A stretch of 64,000 nt of DNA from Microbacterium azadirachtae (GCF_000956545.1 NZ_JYIT01000084.1:154048-218047), one strand, 5' to 3'. Counted from the stretch's first letter, positions 1 to 8,480 are shown. A program made the numbers and translations. The notes: generated by a model from the sequence alone, not told the origin.

Positions 1-424
1 GGCGGCCGTCTCCGTCGAGCTCACTCCGTCCCGTCTGCGTGAAGCCGCGGCTCCGGTAGAAGCCGTGCGCGCCGGCGTTCTGCTCGTTGACGTCGACGCG
101 CGTGACCGCGAATCGCTCGATGACGTCCTGGAGAAGGAGCGTGCCGACACCCGTTCCCCGAGCTTCGTCGGAGACGAACAGCATCTCGAGGTTGCCGTCG
201 GCGGCTCCGGCGAATCCGATCAGCCGTCCGTCGCGCTCAGCGACGACCAGCGACACCGCGGGGAAGTACGACGAGGCGAGGCTGTTCTCGATACGAGCGA
301 AGTCCTCATCGGCCAGGAAGTCGTGCGTCGCGCGGACGGCGCTGCGCCAGATCTCGACGAGCCGAGCGTATTCGGACGGGCCGGCGACCGGCCTGATCGA
401 TACGCCAGGCTGTTCGGTCCGCAT
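1..424 (-). CDS. GNAT N-acetyltransferase, YjaB-like (3' end cut by window edge)
   Basis: 141 residues are visible and the C-terminus lies beyond base 1. The acetyl-CoA binding loop RGTGVG is at about residues 89-94, followed by the NEQN...GFY block at about 113-123. The N-terminal RATHDFL and the C-terminal TGRSELDGDG resemble E. coli YjaB, so an acetyl-CoA dependent N-acetyltransferase is well supported but its substrate is unknown. The ATG was chosen because the similarity to YjaB begins just after it. A CACGAT box lies 6 nt upstream, which suggests a leaderless message. It reads left, in the same direction as the small gene at 461-793. Confidence 0.85.
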   Translation of the reverse strand, partial: MRTEQPGVSIRPVAGPSEYARLVEIWRSAVRATHDFLADEDFARIENSLASSYFPAVSLVVAERDGRLIGFAGAADGNLEMLFVSDEARGTGVGTLLLQDVIERFAVTRVDVNEQNAGAHGFYRSRGFTQTGRSELDGDGR

Positions 425-460
425 CCCTCGATCGTGCCACAGCGTCGGGGAGCCGGCCGT

Positions 461-793
461 TCAGGCGTTCACGAGCTGACGCACGCCGGGGCCGAGGATG
501 TGCTCCTCGGGGATGAGGACACCGCCGGAGGTGTTCGCGGACGTCGCGTAGGCGTGGATCCTGGCCGGGTCCAGCGGCGGCGGGGTCGGCTCTTCGAACT
601 CGAACCGCAGCTGGATCGACGGGTGCAGCCAGATCGTGGAGCGACCGCGCGGCTGGTCGTCGTCGTGCTGCCAGGAGAGCGTGAAGCTCTCGTTGCGCCG
701 GAGCTTGGTCGCGATCACGACCTTGAGGTGTGCGAGGGCGACGTCGTCGATCTCGATCGGATGCTCGGCGCTGCCATAGAAAAGTACACCCAT
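461..793 (-). CDS. Conserved small hypothetical protein (DUF7882-like)
   Basis: 110 residues starting MGVLFYGSAEHPIEIDD. I recognise this as a small conserved protein common in Microbacterium-type genomes, annotated from memory as DUF7882; the family number is not certain. There is no signal peptide or membrane segment. The sequence is rich in beta-strand-like stretches (SFTLSWQ, STIWLHP) and ends in a proline-rich tail. The role is unknown. The 281 bases between it and the transporter at 1075 hold no recognisable gene or clear promoter. Confidence 0.75.
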   Translation of the reverse strand: MGVLFYGSAEHPIEIDDVALAHLKVVIATKLRRNESFTLSWQHDDDQPRGRSTIWLHPSIQLRFEFEEPTPPPLDPARIHAYATSANTSGGVLIPEEHILGPGVRQLVNA

Positions 794-1074
794 GAGGGTT
801 CACCGTTTTCGCCTGTTGTCGCCACGGAAACCCGTTGCCAAGAGGCACGACCACGATGATCGCTGTGTGGTGAGTGTTCTCAGACTCGCACAGATCAGGC
901 CGTGAGGGGAGGGGATTGACGCCGTGTCCTGGTCAGGCTCGGCGCATTCCCACCCCCGGTCCGTAGTGCATGCCTTCGCCGGTCCACAAGCCCATGTCGG
1001 TGCTCCCCGCCGGGGTCGTAGCGTGCCGTCTGCCGGGTGCACCTGAGCCCGAGTCTGCGCGGAAGAAGTCCCGA

Positions 1075-2448
1075 ATGGCCGTCATCGATCCCACTGCCGG
1101 ATCCGAGCCCGAGCTCACGCCGCCGCGAGAAGACGGGCCAGAGGCGGACCAGCAGTCGAAGCGCAATCCCGTGATCCGCTTCCTTCGCGTGCTGGGGCCG
1201 GGCCTCGTGACCGGCGCCGCAGACGACGATCCCTCCGGCGTCGCGACGTACTCGCAGGCCGGGGCGACGTTCGGCAACGGACTGCTGTGGACCGTTCCGC
1301 TCTCTTTGCCACTGATGATGGCGGTGCAGGAGATCTGCGATCGGATGACCCTGGCGACCGGAGACAGTCTCGGACGGCTGATCCGCCGCAGGTTCCGTCG
1401 TAGCGTGGGCATCGCCGTCGGAGTGCTGATCGTCGCACTGATCGCGGCGAACTGCCTGAATCTCGCCGCCGACCTCAACGCGATCGGTCAGGGCATGCAG
1501 CTCCTCCACGCCGGGCCGGCCTGGATCTGGAGCATCGTCGCGGGCCTGGTGATCCTCGTGACGGTGATGCTCGGTTCGTTCGAGCTGATCGGGAAGATCT
1601 TCAAGTGGCTGTGCCTGGTGCTGCTCGTCTACATCGCCGTGCTCTTCGCCACGCACGTGAACTGGGGCAGCGTCGCCACAGGCCTTGCGGGCTTCCAGTT
1701 CCAGCTCTCGCCGGCGTACCTCGGTCTGGCCGTCGGGGTGCTGGGGACGAGCATCTCCCCGTACATGTTCTTCTGGCAGTCCGCGCAGCGCGTCGAAGAG
1801 CTCGAGGAGGAGAAGCGCGGCGGGGACGACGCTCCCGCTCTCGAAGAACGCCCCGCGAAAGAAGCGCGCCGCAGGCTGCGCAACGGACGCGTCGACGTGT
1901 TCACCGGCATGGCGTTCAGTGTCCTCATCATGTTCGCGATCATCGCCTCCTCCGCCGCCACCCTCGGCGCCCACCACAAGACCGTCTCCAGCGCGGCAGA
2001 AGCCGCCAAGGCGCTCGAGCCCATCGCCGGCAATTTCGCCAGCGTCCTCTTCGCGCTCGGGTTCATCGGCTCCGGCATGCTCGCCGTCCCCGTGCTCGCA
2101 GCCGCCGGAGCAGCCGGGCTCTCCGCGCTCATGAACAAGAACTGGGGGCTGGACAAGAGCCCCCGTCGCGCGCCTCTGTTCTACGTGCTCCTCGGCATCG
2201 GGATGATCGGCGGGACGATCCTCGCGGTCGTCTCCACCGACCCGATCGGGCTCCTGGTGCTCAGCGCGATCGTCAACGGGATCGCGGCGGGGCCCTTCCT
2301 GATCATCATCATGCTGATCTCGCGCGACCGCACGATCATGGGCAAGTACCGCAACGGCAGGCTCGCGGCGACGCTGGGGTGGCTCACCACGGCGATCATG
2401 TGCGTCGCCGGTGCGTACGGCGTCTGGTACACGATCGCGGGCGGGTGA
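1075..2448 (+). CDS. NRAMP-family (SLC11-like) divalent metal transporter
   Basis: 457 residues if started at the ATG at 1075; an upstream in-frame ATG at 970 would add 35 residues that look like untranslated sequence. There are about eleven hydrophobic helices. The first carries GAADDDPSGVATYSQAG, the position of the NRAMP metal-binding motif, but as DPSG rather than the classical DPGN. The helix-6 motif is SPYMFFWQ rather than the usual methionine-containing block. This divergent branch is widespread in bacteria and its substrate is unproven (manganese, iron or magnesium are the options). A charged cytoplasmic loop EELEEEKRGGDDAP lies mid-protein. Confidence 0.85.
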   Translation: MAVIDPTAGSEPELTPPREDGPEADQQSKRNPVIRFLRVLGPGLVTGAADDDPSGVATYSQAGATFGNGLLWTVPLSLPLMMAVQEICDRMTLATGDSLGRLIRRRFRRSVGIAVGVLIVALIAANCLNLAADLNAIGQGMQLLHAGPAWIWSIVAGLVILVTVMLGSFELIGKIFKWLCLVLLVYIAVLFATHVNWGSVATGLAGFQFQLSPAYLGLAVGVLGTSISPYMFFWQSAQRVEELEEEKRGGDDAPALEERPAKEARRRLRNGRVDVFTGMAFSVLIMFAIIASSAATLGAHHKTVSSAAEAAKALEPIAGNFASVLFALGFIGSGMLAVPVLAAAGAAGLSALMNKNWGLDKSPRRAPLFYVLLGIGMIGGTILAVVSTDPIGLLVLSAIVNGIAAGPFLIIIMLISRDRTIMGKYRNGRLAATLGWLTTAIMCVAGAYGVWYTIAGG

Positions 2449-2477
2449 CCGCCGGCGCAACCGCGTACGCTCGGGCC

Positions 2478-2540
2478 ATGGCGCACAAGGGAGCAGACGT
2501 GGCGGCGAGACCGGTGGGGCGTTCGCTCTGGGGAAGGTGA
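2478..2540 (+). CDS. Possible leaderless 20-residue microprotein or gene remnant
   Basis: A TACGCT box at 2466-2471 is followed by exactly 6 nt and an ATG. This is the same leaderless layout seen at well-supported genes in this window. It opens a frame of only 20 residues, MAHKGADVAARPVGRSLWGR, ending just before the convergent lipoprotein gene. It could be a genuine small protein, or the 5' end of a gene whose remainder was lost. Nothing else supports it. Confidence 0.2.
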   Translation: MAHKGADVAARPVGRSLWGR

Positions 2541-3119
2541 TCAGCCCTTCGGGTCGATCAGGATCAGGCCCTGCTTGGTGTCGGACACAGACACCCAGCC
2601 GCGTCCGAACAGGTAGGTCATGCCGTACCCGTCCGCGTCCTTGCTGAGGGCGGTGCGCGGATCGGCCGTGATGTAGACACCGCGGTCGCTGTCCTCGCGG
2701 ATCCAGCCCTCCGAGACGAGCTCGGCCTCGCGCGCCGCCGCGTCGACCCCCGAGATCGGCGCCCAGCCGTAGAGCAGGCCGTGGTCGGAGGCGGTGGTCG
2801 GATCGGCCCACAGGCATGCGATGCCGCTCGGGACCGGATCCGGACCGAAGGCGAAATCCCGCTGCGCCGCGGACCAACCCTGCTTGTGCAGAGCCGCGAC
2901 GGTGTCGGCGGGGATGAGGGTCTCGCAGTCCAGCGGGCGCGGAGACGCCGCAGGGGCGTCGGTGGCGTCGGGCGAGGGCGTGGGCGATGCCGTGACGCGG
3001 GTTCCGGGGCTGGAGGATGTGGCCGGAACGGGGGAGTGCCCGCTGCTGCAGGCCGTCGCCCCGGCGAGGGCGACGACCGTCATTCCCAGCGCTGCCAGCA
3101 CCCGGGTGGCGGAGCGCAT
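2541..3119 (-). CDS. Secreted lipoprotein of unknown function
   Basis: 192 residues. The N-terminus has a basic start, a hydrophobic core and an ATAC lipobox-like site (Cys about residue 24), followed by a long Ser/Thr/Pro/Ala linker to about residue 62. This is typical of actinobacterial lipoproteins. The remaining domain contains two cysteines (DCETL and GIACLW) that could form a disulfide; no family is recognised. The start codon overlaps the hisN stop by one base (TGATG), so it is probably translated from the hisN message by coupling. Confidence 0.75.
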   Translation of the reverse strand: MRSATRVLAALGMTVVALAGATACSSGHSPVPATSSSPGTRVTASPTPSPDATDAPAASPRPLDCETLIPADTVAALHKQGWSAAQRDFAFGPDPVPSGIACLWADPTTASDHGLLYGWAPISGVDAAAREAELVSEGWIREDSDRGVYITADPRTALSKDADGYGMTYLFGRGWVSVSDTKQGLILIDPKG

Positions 3120-3943
3120 CAGCGATCGGCCGCCGGATGGTCGTCGTGGCCGTGCAGCTGGACCAGGAACGCGTCGTGCAGCACGCCGTTCGTCGCGAGA
3201 GCGGAGCGCCCGGCGAGGGTGGGCGTCCCGTCGAAGGCGGTCGCGGTGCCGCCGGCCTCCGTGACGATCGCGAATGCTGCGGCGATGTCGTACTCCTTGA
3301 CGTCGAACTCCGCGACCATGTCGATGCGGCCCTCGGCGAGCATCATGTACGAGAAGACGTCGCCGTAGGCGCGATCACGCCACACCCGACGGCTCAGCGC
3401 GATGAGGGTGTCGAGGTGGCCCGCCTGATCCCACTGCGCGATGCTCTGGAAGCTCACGCTCGCGTCGTCGAGGCTCGCCACGTCGGAGACGCGGATCGCG
3501 CGCGGCTCCGTGTCGGTCGACGCCCACGCACCGAGTCCGGGCGCCGCCCACCAGCGCCGTCCGAGCGCAGGCATGCTGACCACGCCGACGCGCGCGACGC
3601 CGTCGATCGCGAGACTGATCATGGTGCCCCACATCGGGACGCCGCGCAGGAAGTTCGCGGTGCCGTCGATCGGGTCGATGACCCACTGACGATGCGCATC
3701 GCCCGACGTGCCGAACTCCTCGCCCAGGATCCCGTCCTCCGGGCGCTCCGTCTGCAGGATCGCGCGGATCGCGCGCTCCGTCGCCAGATCGGCATCGGTG
3801 ACGTGAGAGCGGTCGGCCTTCAGGGAGACGCTCAGATCCGCGGCGTCGAAACGCGGCAGCGACTGTGCATCGGCGGCATCGGCAAGGCGGAGAGCGAGGT
3901 CGAGGTCGCTCTGGAAGTCGGCGGCGGCGCGGGTCTCAGGCAC
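3119..3943 (-). CDS. hisN: Histidinol-phosphatase, inositol monophosphatase-like fold
   Basis: 274 residues. The metal-binding motifs of the FIG/IMPase superfamily are present: GEEFG at residues 74-78 and DPIDGTANF at 90-98, plus a late DIAAAFAIVTEAGG block. In Actinobacteria this subgroup dephosphorylates L-histidinol phosphate, the penultimate step of histidine synthesis; inositol monophosphatase is the alternative. The GTG at 3943 is preferred over a longer frame because TATCCT ends a few nt upstream, giving a leaderless start. The downstream lipoprotein is translationally coupled to it. Confidence 0.82.
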   Translation of the reverse strand: MPETRAAADFQSDLDLALRLADAADAQSLPRFDAADLSVSLKADRSHVTDADLATERAIRAILQTERPEDGILGEEFGTSGDAHRQWVIDPIDGTANFLRGVPMWGTMISLAIDGVARVGVVSMPALGRRWWAAPGLGAWASTDTEPRAIRVSDVASLDDASVSFQSIAQWDQAGHLDTLIALSRRVWRDRAYGDVFSYMMLAEGRIDMVAEFDVKEYDIAAAFAIVTEAGGTATAFDGTPTLAGRSALATNGVLHDAFLVQLHGHDDHPAADR

Positions 3944-4107
3944 CCGACCAGGATACGGGGGCGCGGTGAGCGAAGCCTGGTCGGACGCGGCCCAGAGCGC
4001 ACTCCGGGCTGACGACACGCCAGGGATGCACGGGGAAGCGGTGCCGATTTCGCTTCCGTCGGATCCGCTGGTAATGTGATTCCTCGGCCGGGGAACCGGC
4101 CCGCCGA

Positions 4108-4183
4108 GCACCTCTAGCTCAATCGGCAGAGCAACTGACTCTTAATCAGTGGGTTCAGGGTTCAAGTCCCTGGGGGTGCACCA
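4108..4183 (+). tRNA. tRNA-Lys (anticodon CTT), CCA encoded
   Basis: A full cloverleaf can be drawn. The acceptor arm GCACCTC pairs with GGGGTGC, the anticodon arm ACTGA/TCAGT encloses loop CTCTTAA with anticodon CTT, and the T loop is TTCAAGT. The discriminator A at 4180 is followed by a genomically encoded CCA at 4181-4183. A TAATGT box at 4072-4077 is a plausible -10 element. Confidence 0.97.
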
Positions 4184-4186
4184 GCA

Positions 4187-4227
4187 CAGAAGGCCCGGTC
4201 GGAATTCACCTCCGACCGGGCCTTCTG
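4187..4227 (+). terminator. Rho-independent-type terminator after tRNA-Lys
   Basis: Perfect 17-bp inverted repeat (4187-4203 with 4211-4227) around a 7-nt loop, starting four bases after the tRNA CCA end. There is no strong T-tract, which is usual in this GC range. Confidence 0.85.
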
Positions 4228-4257
4228 CATGCTCCTCATCGCCACTAGACTCGCGCC

Positions 4258-4653
4258 ATGACCGACGGGGACGGAACGGCGGAGAGCCCGTGGCTGCTTC
4301 GCACAGCGCCGGGTTCGAGCGAGTACACGATGCACCGGGAGGGGGACGAGCTCGTCTGTAAGGTGGGCTCGACCACTCTTCGCTACCAGGCCCGGGCGAT
4401 CGAGGACCTGCATGCGTGGCTGGCCGCTCAGGGCGACTGGGTGCCGCTGGGTGCAGCCGATGAGCAGAAGCCGGCGGTGCCGGGAACCGTCGAGGCGTTC
4501 GGCCGCGCCGAGGACAATCCGGTCGGCGGCTGGTACGGGCTGCGCAAGGGCTATCGCGGGCGCTTCGGCATGTACCTTCCGCCGCTGCTCGAAGCCCTCG
4601 GCCTCGTCGAGCTCGAGCACAACGCCCGCAACAACCGCGTCCGCGCGATCTGA
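4258..4653 (+). CDS. Conserved actinobacterial hypothetical protein (DUF6855-like)
   Basis: 131 residues, soluble, no signal peptide. The core SPWLLRTAPGSSEYTMHRE and the RGRFGMYLPPLLEALGLVELEHN segment are familiar from conserved actinobacterial proteins that I recall as DUF6855; the number is from memory. The function is unknown. The start is well fixed by TAGACT at 4246-4251 followed by 6 nt and ATG, a leaderless layout. It stands alone between the tRNA terminator and a convergent gene. Confidence 0.8.
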   Translation: MTDGDGTAESPWLLRTAPGSSEYTMHREGDELVCKVGSTTLRYQARAIEDLHAWLAAQGDWVPLGAADEQKPAVPGTVEAFGRAEDNPVGGWYGLRKGYRGRFGMYLPPLLEALGLVELEHNARNNRVRAI

Positions 4654-4678
4654 CCGCCCGCCGGCCGCGTGATCGGGC

Positions 4679-5590
4679 TCAGGGCTCGCTCGGGTCCGCG
4701 ACCGGATAGTCGACGAACGCGAACGCGGATCCGTCAGGCGCCCAGCTCGGCACGTTGATCGTGCCCTGCCCGCCGTGCAGTGCGACGATCGTCGTCGGCC
4801 GGGTCCAGTCGTCCACGGAGACGAGGCGCAGCTCGACCGCGAGGTCGGCGGGGTGCCCCACGGTGCCCGGCGGATAGCTGAGGTAGACGGCGACGTCGCC
4901 GGTCGGTGCGACGTGCGGGAACCAGTTCACGCGGTCGTCGAAGGTGAGCTGCTCGAGTTCCGCGCCGTCCGGTCGCACCCGCGCCAGCTGCGCATGCCCC
5001 GGGGCCTGGGAGAACTGCTCCGTGTTGAAGACGATCCACTCGCCGTCCGGGGTCCACGCGCAGCCGTCGGCCGGGCCCGGGTCCGTGGTGACGGCCACGT
5101 CGTCGTCACCGTCCACGCCGATCGTGTGGATCGTCGCCGACGCCCACCAGTTCTCACCCTCGGGGTCGAGGCGCACGTAGCCGAGGCGCGTGCCGTCAGG
5201 GCTGACGCCGTGCAGGAAGTGCATCCCGCCGTCGTCCCGAGTCACCCGCCGCGCCGCTCCGCCGTCGAGCGGCAGAGTCCAGATGTGCCAGTCCTGGGCC
5301 GAGGCGAACACCGTGCGGCCGTCCGGGGAGAGGACATGATCGTTGTTGGCCTCGGGAAGACCGACGGCCGGGATCGCCTCCGGTGCCCCGGAGCCGTCGG
5401 CGGGGAGGAGCCAGAGCCGCCCGTCGCCGTTCACCAGGAGCCGGTCGTCCTTCGTCCAGTTCGGCGCCTCATAGCGTCGAGAGCGGGACGCGTGCACCGT
5501 GCGGATCGCGCCCGTGGCGCGCTCCCACACGCGGATCCGTGAGGTCTGGCCGGGAAGCAGGCCGCCGTCGGTCGCTGCCGCGTCGTCCAT
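4679..5590 (-). CDS. TolB-like PD40 beta-propeller protein
   Basis: 303 residues built from repeated PD40/WD40-like blades: APNWTKDDRLLVNGDGRLW, LSPDGRTVFASAQDWHIW, VSPDGTRLGYV, WTPDGEWIVFNTE, VAPTGDVAVYLS and SWAPDGSAFAFVD. Such proteins resemble the propeller of TolB and of oligopeptidases. No catalytic domain and no signal peptide are visible, so a cytoplasmic binding or sensing role is likely but unproven. It follows the small gene at 5606-5881 after 15 nt, so the two are probably co-transcribed. Confidence 0.8.
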   Translation of the reverse strand: MDDAAATDGGLLPGQTSRIRVWERATGAIRTVHASRSRRYEAPNWTKDDRLLVNGDGRLWLLPADGSGAPEAIPAVGLPEANNDHVLSPDGRTVFASAQDWHIWTLPLDGGAARRVTRDDGGMHFLHGVSPDGTRLGYVRLDPEGENWWASATIHTIGVDGDDDVAVTTDPGPADGCAWTPDGEWIVFNTEQFSQAPGHAQLARVRPDGAELEQLTFDDRVNWFPHVAPTGDVAVYLSYPPGTVGHPADLAVELRLVSVDDWTRPTTIVALHGGQGTINVPSWAPDGSAFAFVDYPVADPSEP

Positions 5591-5605
5591 CGTCGTCGGA
5601 TCCGG

Positions 5606-5881
5606 TCAGACCGCGCGTACCGAGAGCAGCTGATACCCCTCGGGGACCTTGGCCTCGAGCGCCGTCAGGTCGTCGGCCTCGATCTCCTGCACGCCGTCGC
5701 GCCGGACGATCGTGCCCTCGGCGGTGAGGATCGTGTCCTTCTTCGCCATCGCGACCGGCGCGGAGGCGAGCTGCCAGCCTTCCGGAGTCTGGGCCGCGAG
5801 GAGGGCCTGGATCTCGTCCAGCTCCTCGGCCTGCACGGTGTGGGTGGCGGATTCGACGGGGCGGATGACACCGATGAGCAT
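5606..5881 (-). CDS. Small hypothetical protein
   Basis: 91 residues, acidic and soluble, with a repeated pattern of short segments (LDEIQALLAAQTPEGWQLAS and DDLTALEAKVPEGYQLLS) that suggests an internal duplication. No family is recognised. The start is supported by TACGCT at 5888-5893 read on this strand, 6 nt before the ATG, so the message looks leaderless. The propeller gene at 4679-5590 follows in the same direction. Confidence 0.65.
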   Translation of the reverse strand: MLIGVIRPVESATHTVQAEELDEIQALLAAQTPEGWQLASAPVAMAKKDTILTAEGTIVRRDGVQEIEADDLTALEAKVPEGYQLLSVRAV

Positions 5882-5914
5882 GTCTCCAGCGTATGCCCCG
5901 CCGCCGACGACGAA

Positions 5915-5946
5915 GCCCGTCCCGCGCAGCGTTGTGCGGGACGGGC
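5915..5946 (-). terminator. Terminator downstream of the MFS/MarR pair
   Basis: Perfect 11-bp inverted repeat (5915-5925 with 5936-5946) around a 10-nt loop, about 35 bases after the MFS stop codon and before the start of the next gene on the same strand. Confidence 0.75.
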
Positions 5947-5979
5947 GGTTCGCGGCGCCTCGGGCAGGCGCTGATCCTC

Positions 5980-7209
5980 TCAGGCGGCGTCGCCGATGAG
6001 GATCGCCTCCGCATCCTCCGCGACGTCGTGCGAGCCGCGGTCGATGTGGGCGAGGGCCCGGCGGCCGAGCAGCACCACGAGCGCCGCGATGAGCACCGAG
6101 ACCCCGGCGAACAGGTACGGCACGGTGTCGCCCCAGAGGTGCGACAGCAGGGCGGCGAGGGGCGGGGCCACCGCGCCGCCGATGAAGCGGACCGCGGAGT
6201 ACGCCGACGACGCCACCGAACGGGGCAGATCCGTCGCCTCCATCACGGCCTCCGTGAGCACGGTGTTCATGATGCCCAGCAGCAGACCGCCCACGATGAT
6301 GCAGATCACCAGGGCCATCGGGATCGCGACCAGGATCCCCGCGACGACCAGGTCGACGGCGAGCAGGGGCAGGACGAACAGGATGATCCGGGTGATGGGC
6401 ATGCGGCGCAGCAGGATCGGCGCGACCCAGACGCTCGTGACCGCCAGCGCGATGCCCCAGCCGAAGAAGGTCAGACCGATGCCGATGGCGCTGAATCCGA
6501 GCGGGAACGGCGAGAACGCCAGCAGCACGAAGAATCCGATGTTGTAGAACAGCGCGGCGACCGCCAGCACGCCCAGCGCGGGACGGCCGAGCGCCTTGAA
6601 CGGCGCGGAGAACGGCACGGGCTCGCGCTTCTCGAACGGGCCGCGCAGCAGGGTGAGCACCGCGATGAAGCCGATCGCCATGAGCACGACCACGCCGAAG
6701 AACGGACCCTGCCAGGCGACCTCGCCCAGCAGGCCGCCGAGCAGCGGGCCGATCGCGATGCCGAGGCCCAGCGCCGCCTCGTACAGGATGATGGCCGCGC
6801 TGGAGCCGCCACTGGCGGCGCCGACGATCGTGGCGAGAGCGGTGGAGATGAAGAGCGCGTTGCCGAGTCCCCAGCCGGCGCGGAAGCCGATGATGGCGTC
6901 GACGCTGCCGCTCAGCGCGCAGAACAGCGCGAAGACCACGATGAGGGCGAGTCCCACCAGGAGGGTCGCCTTGGCGCCGATCCGGCTGGAGATCCAGCTG
7001 GTGAACAGCATCGCCACTCCGGTGACGAGCAGGTAGCTCGTGAACAGCAGCTCCGTCTGGACGGGGGTGGCCTTCAGCGATTCGGCGATCGCGGGCAGGA
7101 TCGGGTCGACCAATCCGATGCCCATGAACGCCACGACGCAGGCGAACGCGACCGCCCACACCTGAGCGGGCTGTCTCCAGATGGATACCGAGGAACCGGT
7201 GGAACTCAA
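5980..7209 (-). CDS. MFS multidrug-type efflux transporter (12 TM)
   Basis: 409 residues with twelve predicted membrane helices. The first helix carries MGIGLVDPILPAI, typical of drug:H+ antiporters of the DHA1 group, and the loop after helix 2 has SSRIGAKATLLVG. Its ATG overlaps the stop of the MarR gene (ATGA, 7206-7209), so it is the second gene of a regulator-pump operon. Export of a toxic compound or a siderophore-like product is inferred from family and context; the substrate is unknown. Confidence 0.88.
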   Translation of the reverse strand: MSSTGSSVSIWRQPAQVWAVAFACVVAFMGIGLVDPILPAIAESLKATPVQTELLFTSYLLVTGVAMLFTSWISSRIGAKATLLVGLALIVVFALFCALSGSVDAIIGFRAGWGLGNALFISTALATIVGAASGGSSAAIILYEAALGLGIAIGPLLGGLLGEVAWQGPFFGVVVLMAIGFIAVLTLLRGPFEKREPVPFSAPFKALGRPALGVLAVAALFYNIGFFVLLAFSPFPLGFSAIGIGLTFFGWGIALAVTSVWVAPILLRRMPITRIILFVLPLLAVDLVVAGILVAIPMALVICIIVGGLLLGIMNTVLTEAVMEATDLPRSVASSAYSAVRFIGGAVAPPLAALLSHLWGDTVPYLFAGVSVLIAALVVLLGRRALAHIDRGSHDVAEDAEAILIGDAA

Positions 7210-7637
7210 CGTGCTGTCCTTTCCAGAAGCGAATGCGTGTGCAGGATCTCCGCGGCGCGGGCGAGGTGGTTCCAGTCCGTGTCGTCGAGGTCGCTGAATC
7301 GGGGGGCGAGGATCCGCTGGATCTCGTCGCGCCAGGCGTGCAGCAGGGTGCGCCCGGCGTCGGTGATCGTGACCACCGTCGCCCGGGAGTCCTCGGGGTC
7401 GGGGGAGCGGAGCACCAGGCCGTCCTGCTCGAGCTGCCCGAGCAGGCGGGTCATGCCGGGCTGCGTGGTCCTGCTGGCCCTTGCCAGCTCTCCCACGCGC
7501 TGTCCGTCATTGCCGTCGAGCAGGCTCAGCGCCCGCCACTGCGCCGCAGGAGCGTCGTTCCCGGCTTCCTGGGCGGCGATACGGGTGAGCGCGTGCGTCG
7601 AGAACACGATCGACTGCAGGATCTCGCCGTGATTCAT
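7206..7637 (-). CDS. MarR-family transcriptional regulator
   Basis: 143 residues with a central winged helix: RVGELARASRTTQPGMTRLLGQLEQDGLV is the recognition region and SPDPEDSRATVVTIT the wing with the conserved DxR motif. MarR proteins usually repress an adjacent pump and release DNA on binding small phenolic ligands. The start at 7637 was chosen over one 12 codons upstream because a promoter with TATACT ends 6 nt before this ATG, making the message leaderless. It is coupled to the MFS gene, which it presumably controls. Confidence 0.88.
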   Translation of the reverse strand: MNHGEILQSIVFSTHALTRIAAQEAGNDAPAAQWRALSLLDGNDGQRVGELARASRTTQPGMTRLLGQLEQDGLVLRSPDPEDSRATVVTITDAGRTLLHAWRDEIQRILAPRFSDLDDTDWNHLARAAEILHTHSLLERTAR

Positions 7638-7673
7638 ACCAAAAGTATATATCTGTCGGTATGTAAATGGCAA
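7635..7673 (-). promoter_or_regulatory. Leaderless promoter of the marR-MFS operon with candidate operator
   Basis: On this strand TTGCCA (7673-7668), an 18-nt spacer and TATACT (7649-7644) are followed by 6 nt and the ATG. The hexamers CATACC (7663-7658) and GGTATG (7640-7635) form an inverted pair flanking the -10 box and the start codon. This is a plausible autoregulatory MarR site, though the 17-nt separation is wide. Confidence 0.6.
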
Positions 7674-7682
7674 GCGGGCGCG

Positions 7683-8480
7683 TCAGCGCGCGGCGCGGCC
7701 GGCGATGCGTGCGGAGAGCTGGTGCGCGTGGGCGAGCAGCGTGCGGCCGAGCGCGGGCAATCGATCCGGGCCGAACCGGAACTCCACGCCGGTGAGGCTC
7801 AGCGCCCACTCCGGCCGTCCGTCGCGGTCGAACACAGCCGCGCCCATGCCCCAGCTGCCCTCGACGATGAGGCCGGGGTTGACGGCGTACCCGCGCGCCT
7901 TGGTCTCCTCCAGCCGTCGGCGCAGCGGCTGCTCGGCGTGGGTGCGCCCCCAGCGCTCGCTCAGCTCCGGGTGCCGGGAAAGGTAGGCATCCACATCGTG
8001 GTCGGGGAGGAAGGAGAGGATCGCGAGGCCGGCACTGGCCACGCCGAGGGGGAACCGCACGCCTTCGCTCAGCACGAAGGAGCGGATCGGGAACGCCCCC
8101 TCCTCCCGCAGCAGGCATACCGTCTCGTCCGCCCTGCGCACAGAGAGGAACGCGCTCTCCTCGGTCTTCACTGCGAGCGATCGCACGATGTCGCGCGCGA
8201 TCTCGGTGATGTCGTAGCGCGCCGCGGCCACTGTTCCCATGAGATAGAGCTCCGGTCCCGGCATCCACCGCGCGGTGTGCGGATCCTGGTCCACGAGCCC
8301 CTCCGCCCGCAATGCGGACAGCAGCCGGTGCACGGTGGGGCGGCTGAGGCCCGAGGTCGTCGCGAGCTGATTGAGGGCCGCGCCCTCGGGGGAGGCGGTC
8401 ACCAGGCGGAGCAGCTCCGCGGCGCGCGCGATCGCCTGGGCGCCCGGCACCGAGCGCTTGACCGTCGACGGCTGTTCCAT
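7683..8480 (-). CDS. IclR-family transcriptional regulator
   Basis: 265 residues. An N-terminal winged helix (NQLATTSGLSRPTVHRLLSALRAEGLV, about residues 38-65) is followed by the IclR effector domain with SGVRFPLGVASAGLAILSF-type segments and GSWGMGAAVFDRDGRPEWALSLTG. It is divergent from the CoA-transferase/thiolase operon at 8584, which it most likely controls; IclR proteins often govern aromatic or short-chain acid catabolism. The start at 8480 is supported by TAGCGT 7 nt upstream (leaderless) and removes overlap with the neighbour. Confidence 0.87.
   Translation of the reverse strand: MEQPSTVKRSVPGAQAIARAAELLRLVTASPEGAALNQLATTSGLSRPTVHRLLSALRAEGLVDQDPHTARWMPGPELYLMGTVAAARYDITEIARDIVRSLAVKTEESAFLSVRRADETVCLLREEGAFPIRSFVLSEGVRFPLGVASAGLAILSFLPDHDVDAYLSRHPELSERWGRTHAEQPLRRRLEETKARGYAVNPGLIVEGSWGMGAAVFDRDGRPEWALSLTGVEFRFGPDRLPALGRTLLAHAHQLSARIAGRAAR

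Noticed and set aside
895..2877. 660-codon minus-strand open frame over the NRAMP gene
   Set aside because: GC-rich shadow frame, Arg/Asp/Pro-rich without any domain; the plus-strand transporter and the minus-strand lipoprotein explain this DNA.
4187..4227. Possible attachment-site duplication next to tRNA-Lys
   Set aside because: The repeat is a plain perfect hairpin after the tRNA with no integrase nearby; a terminator explains it.
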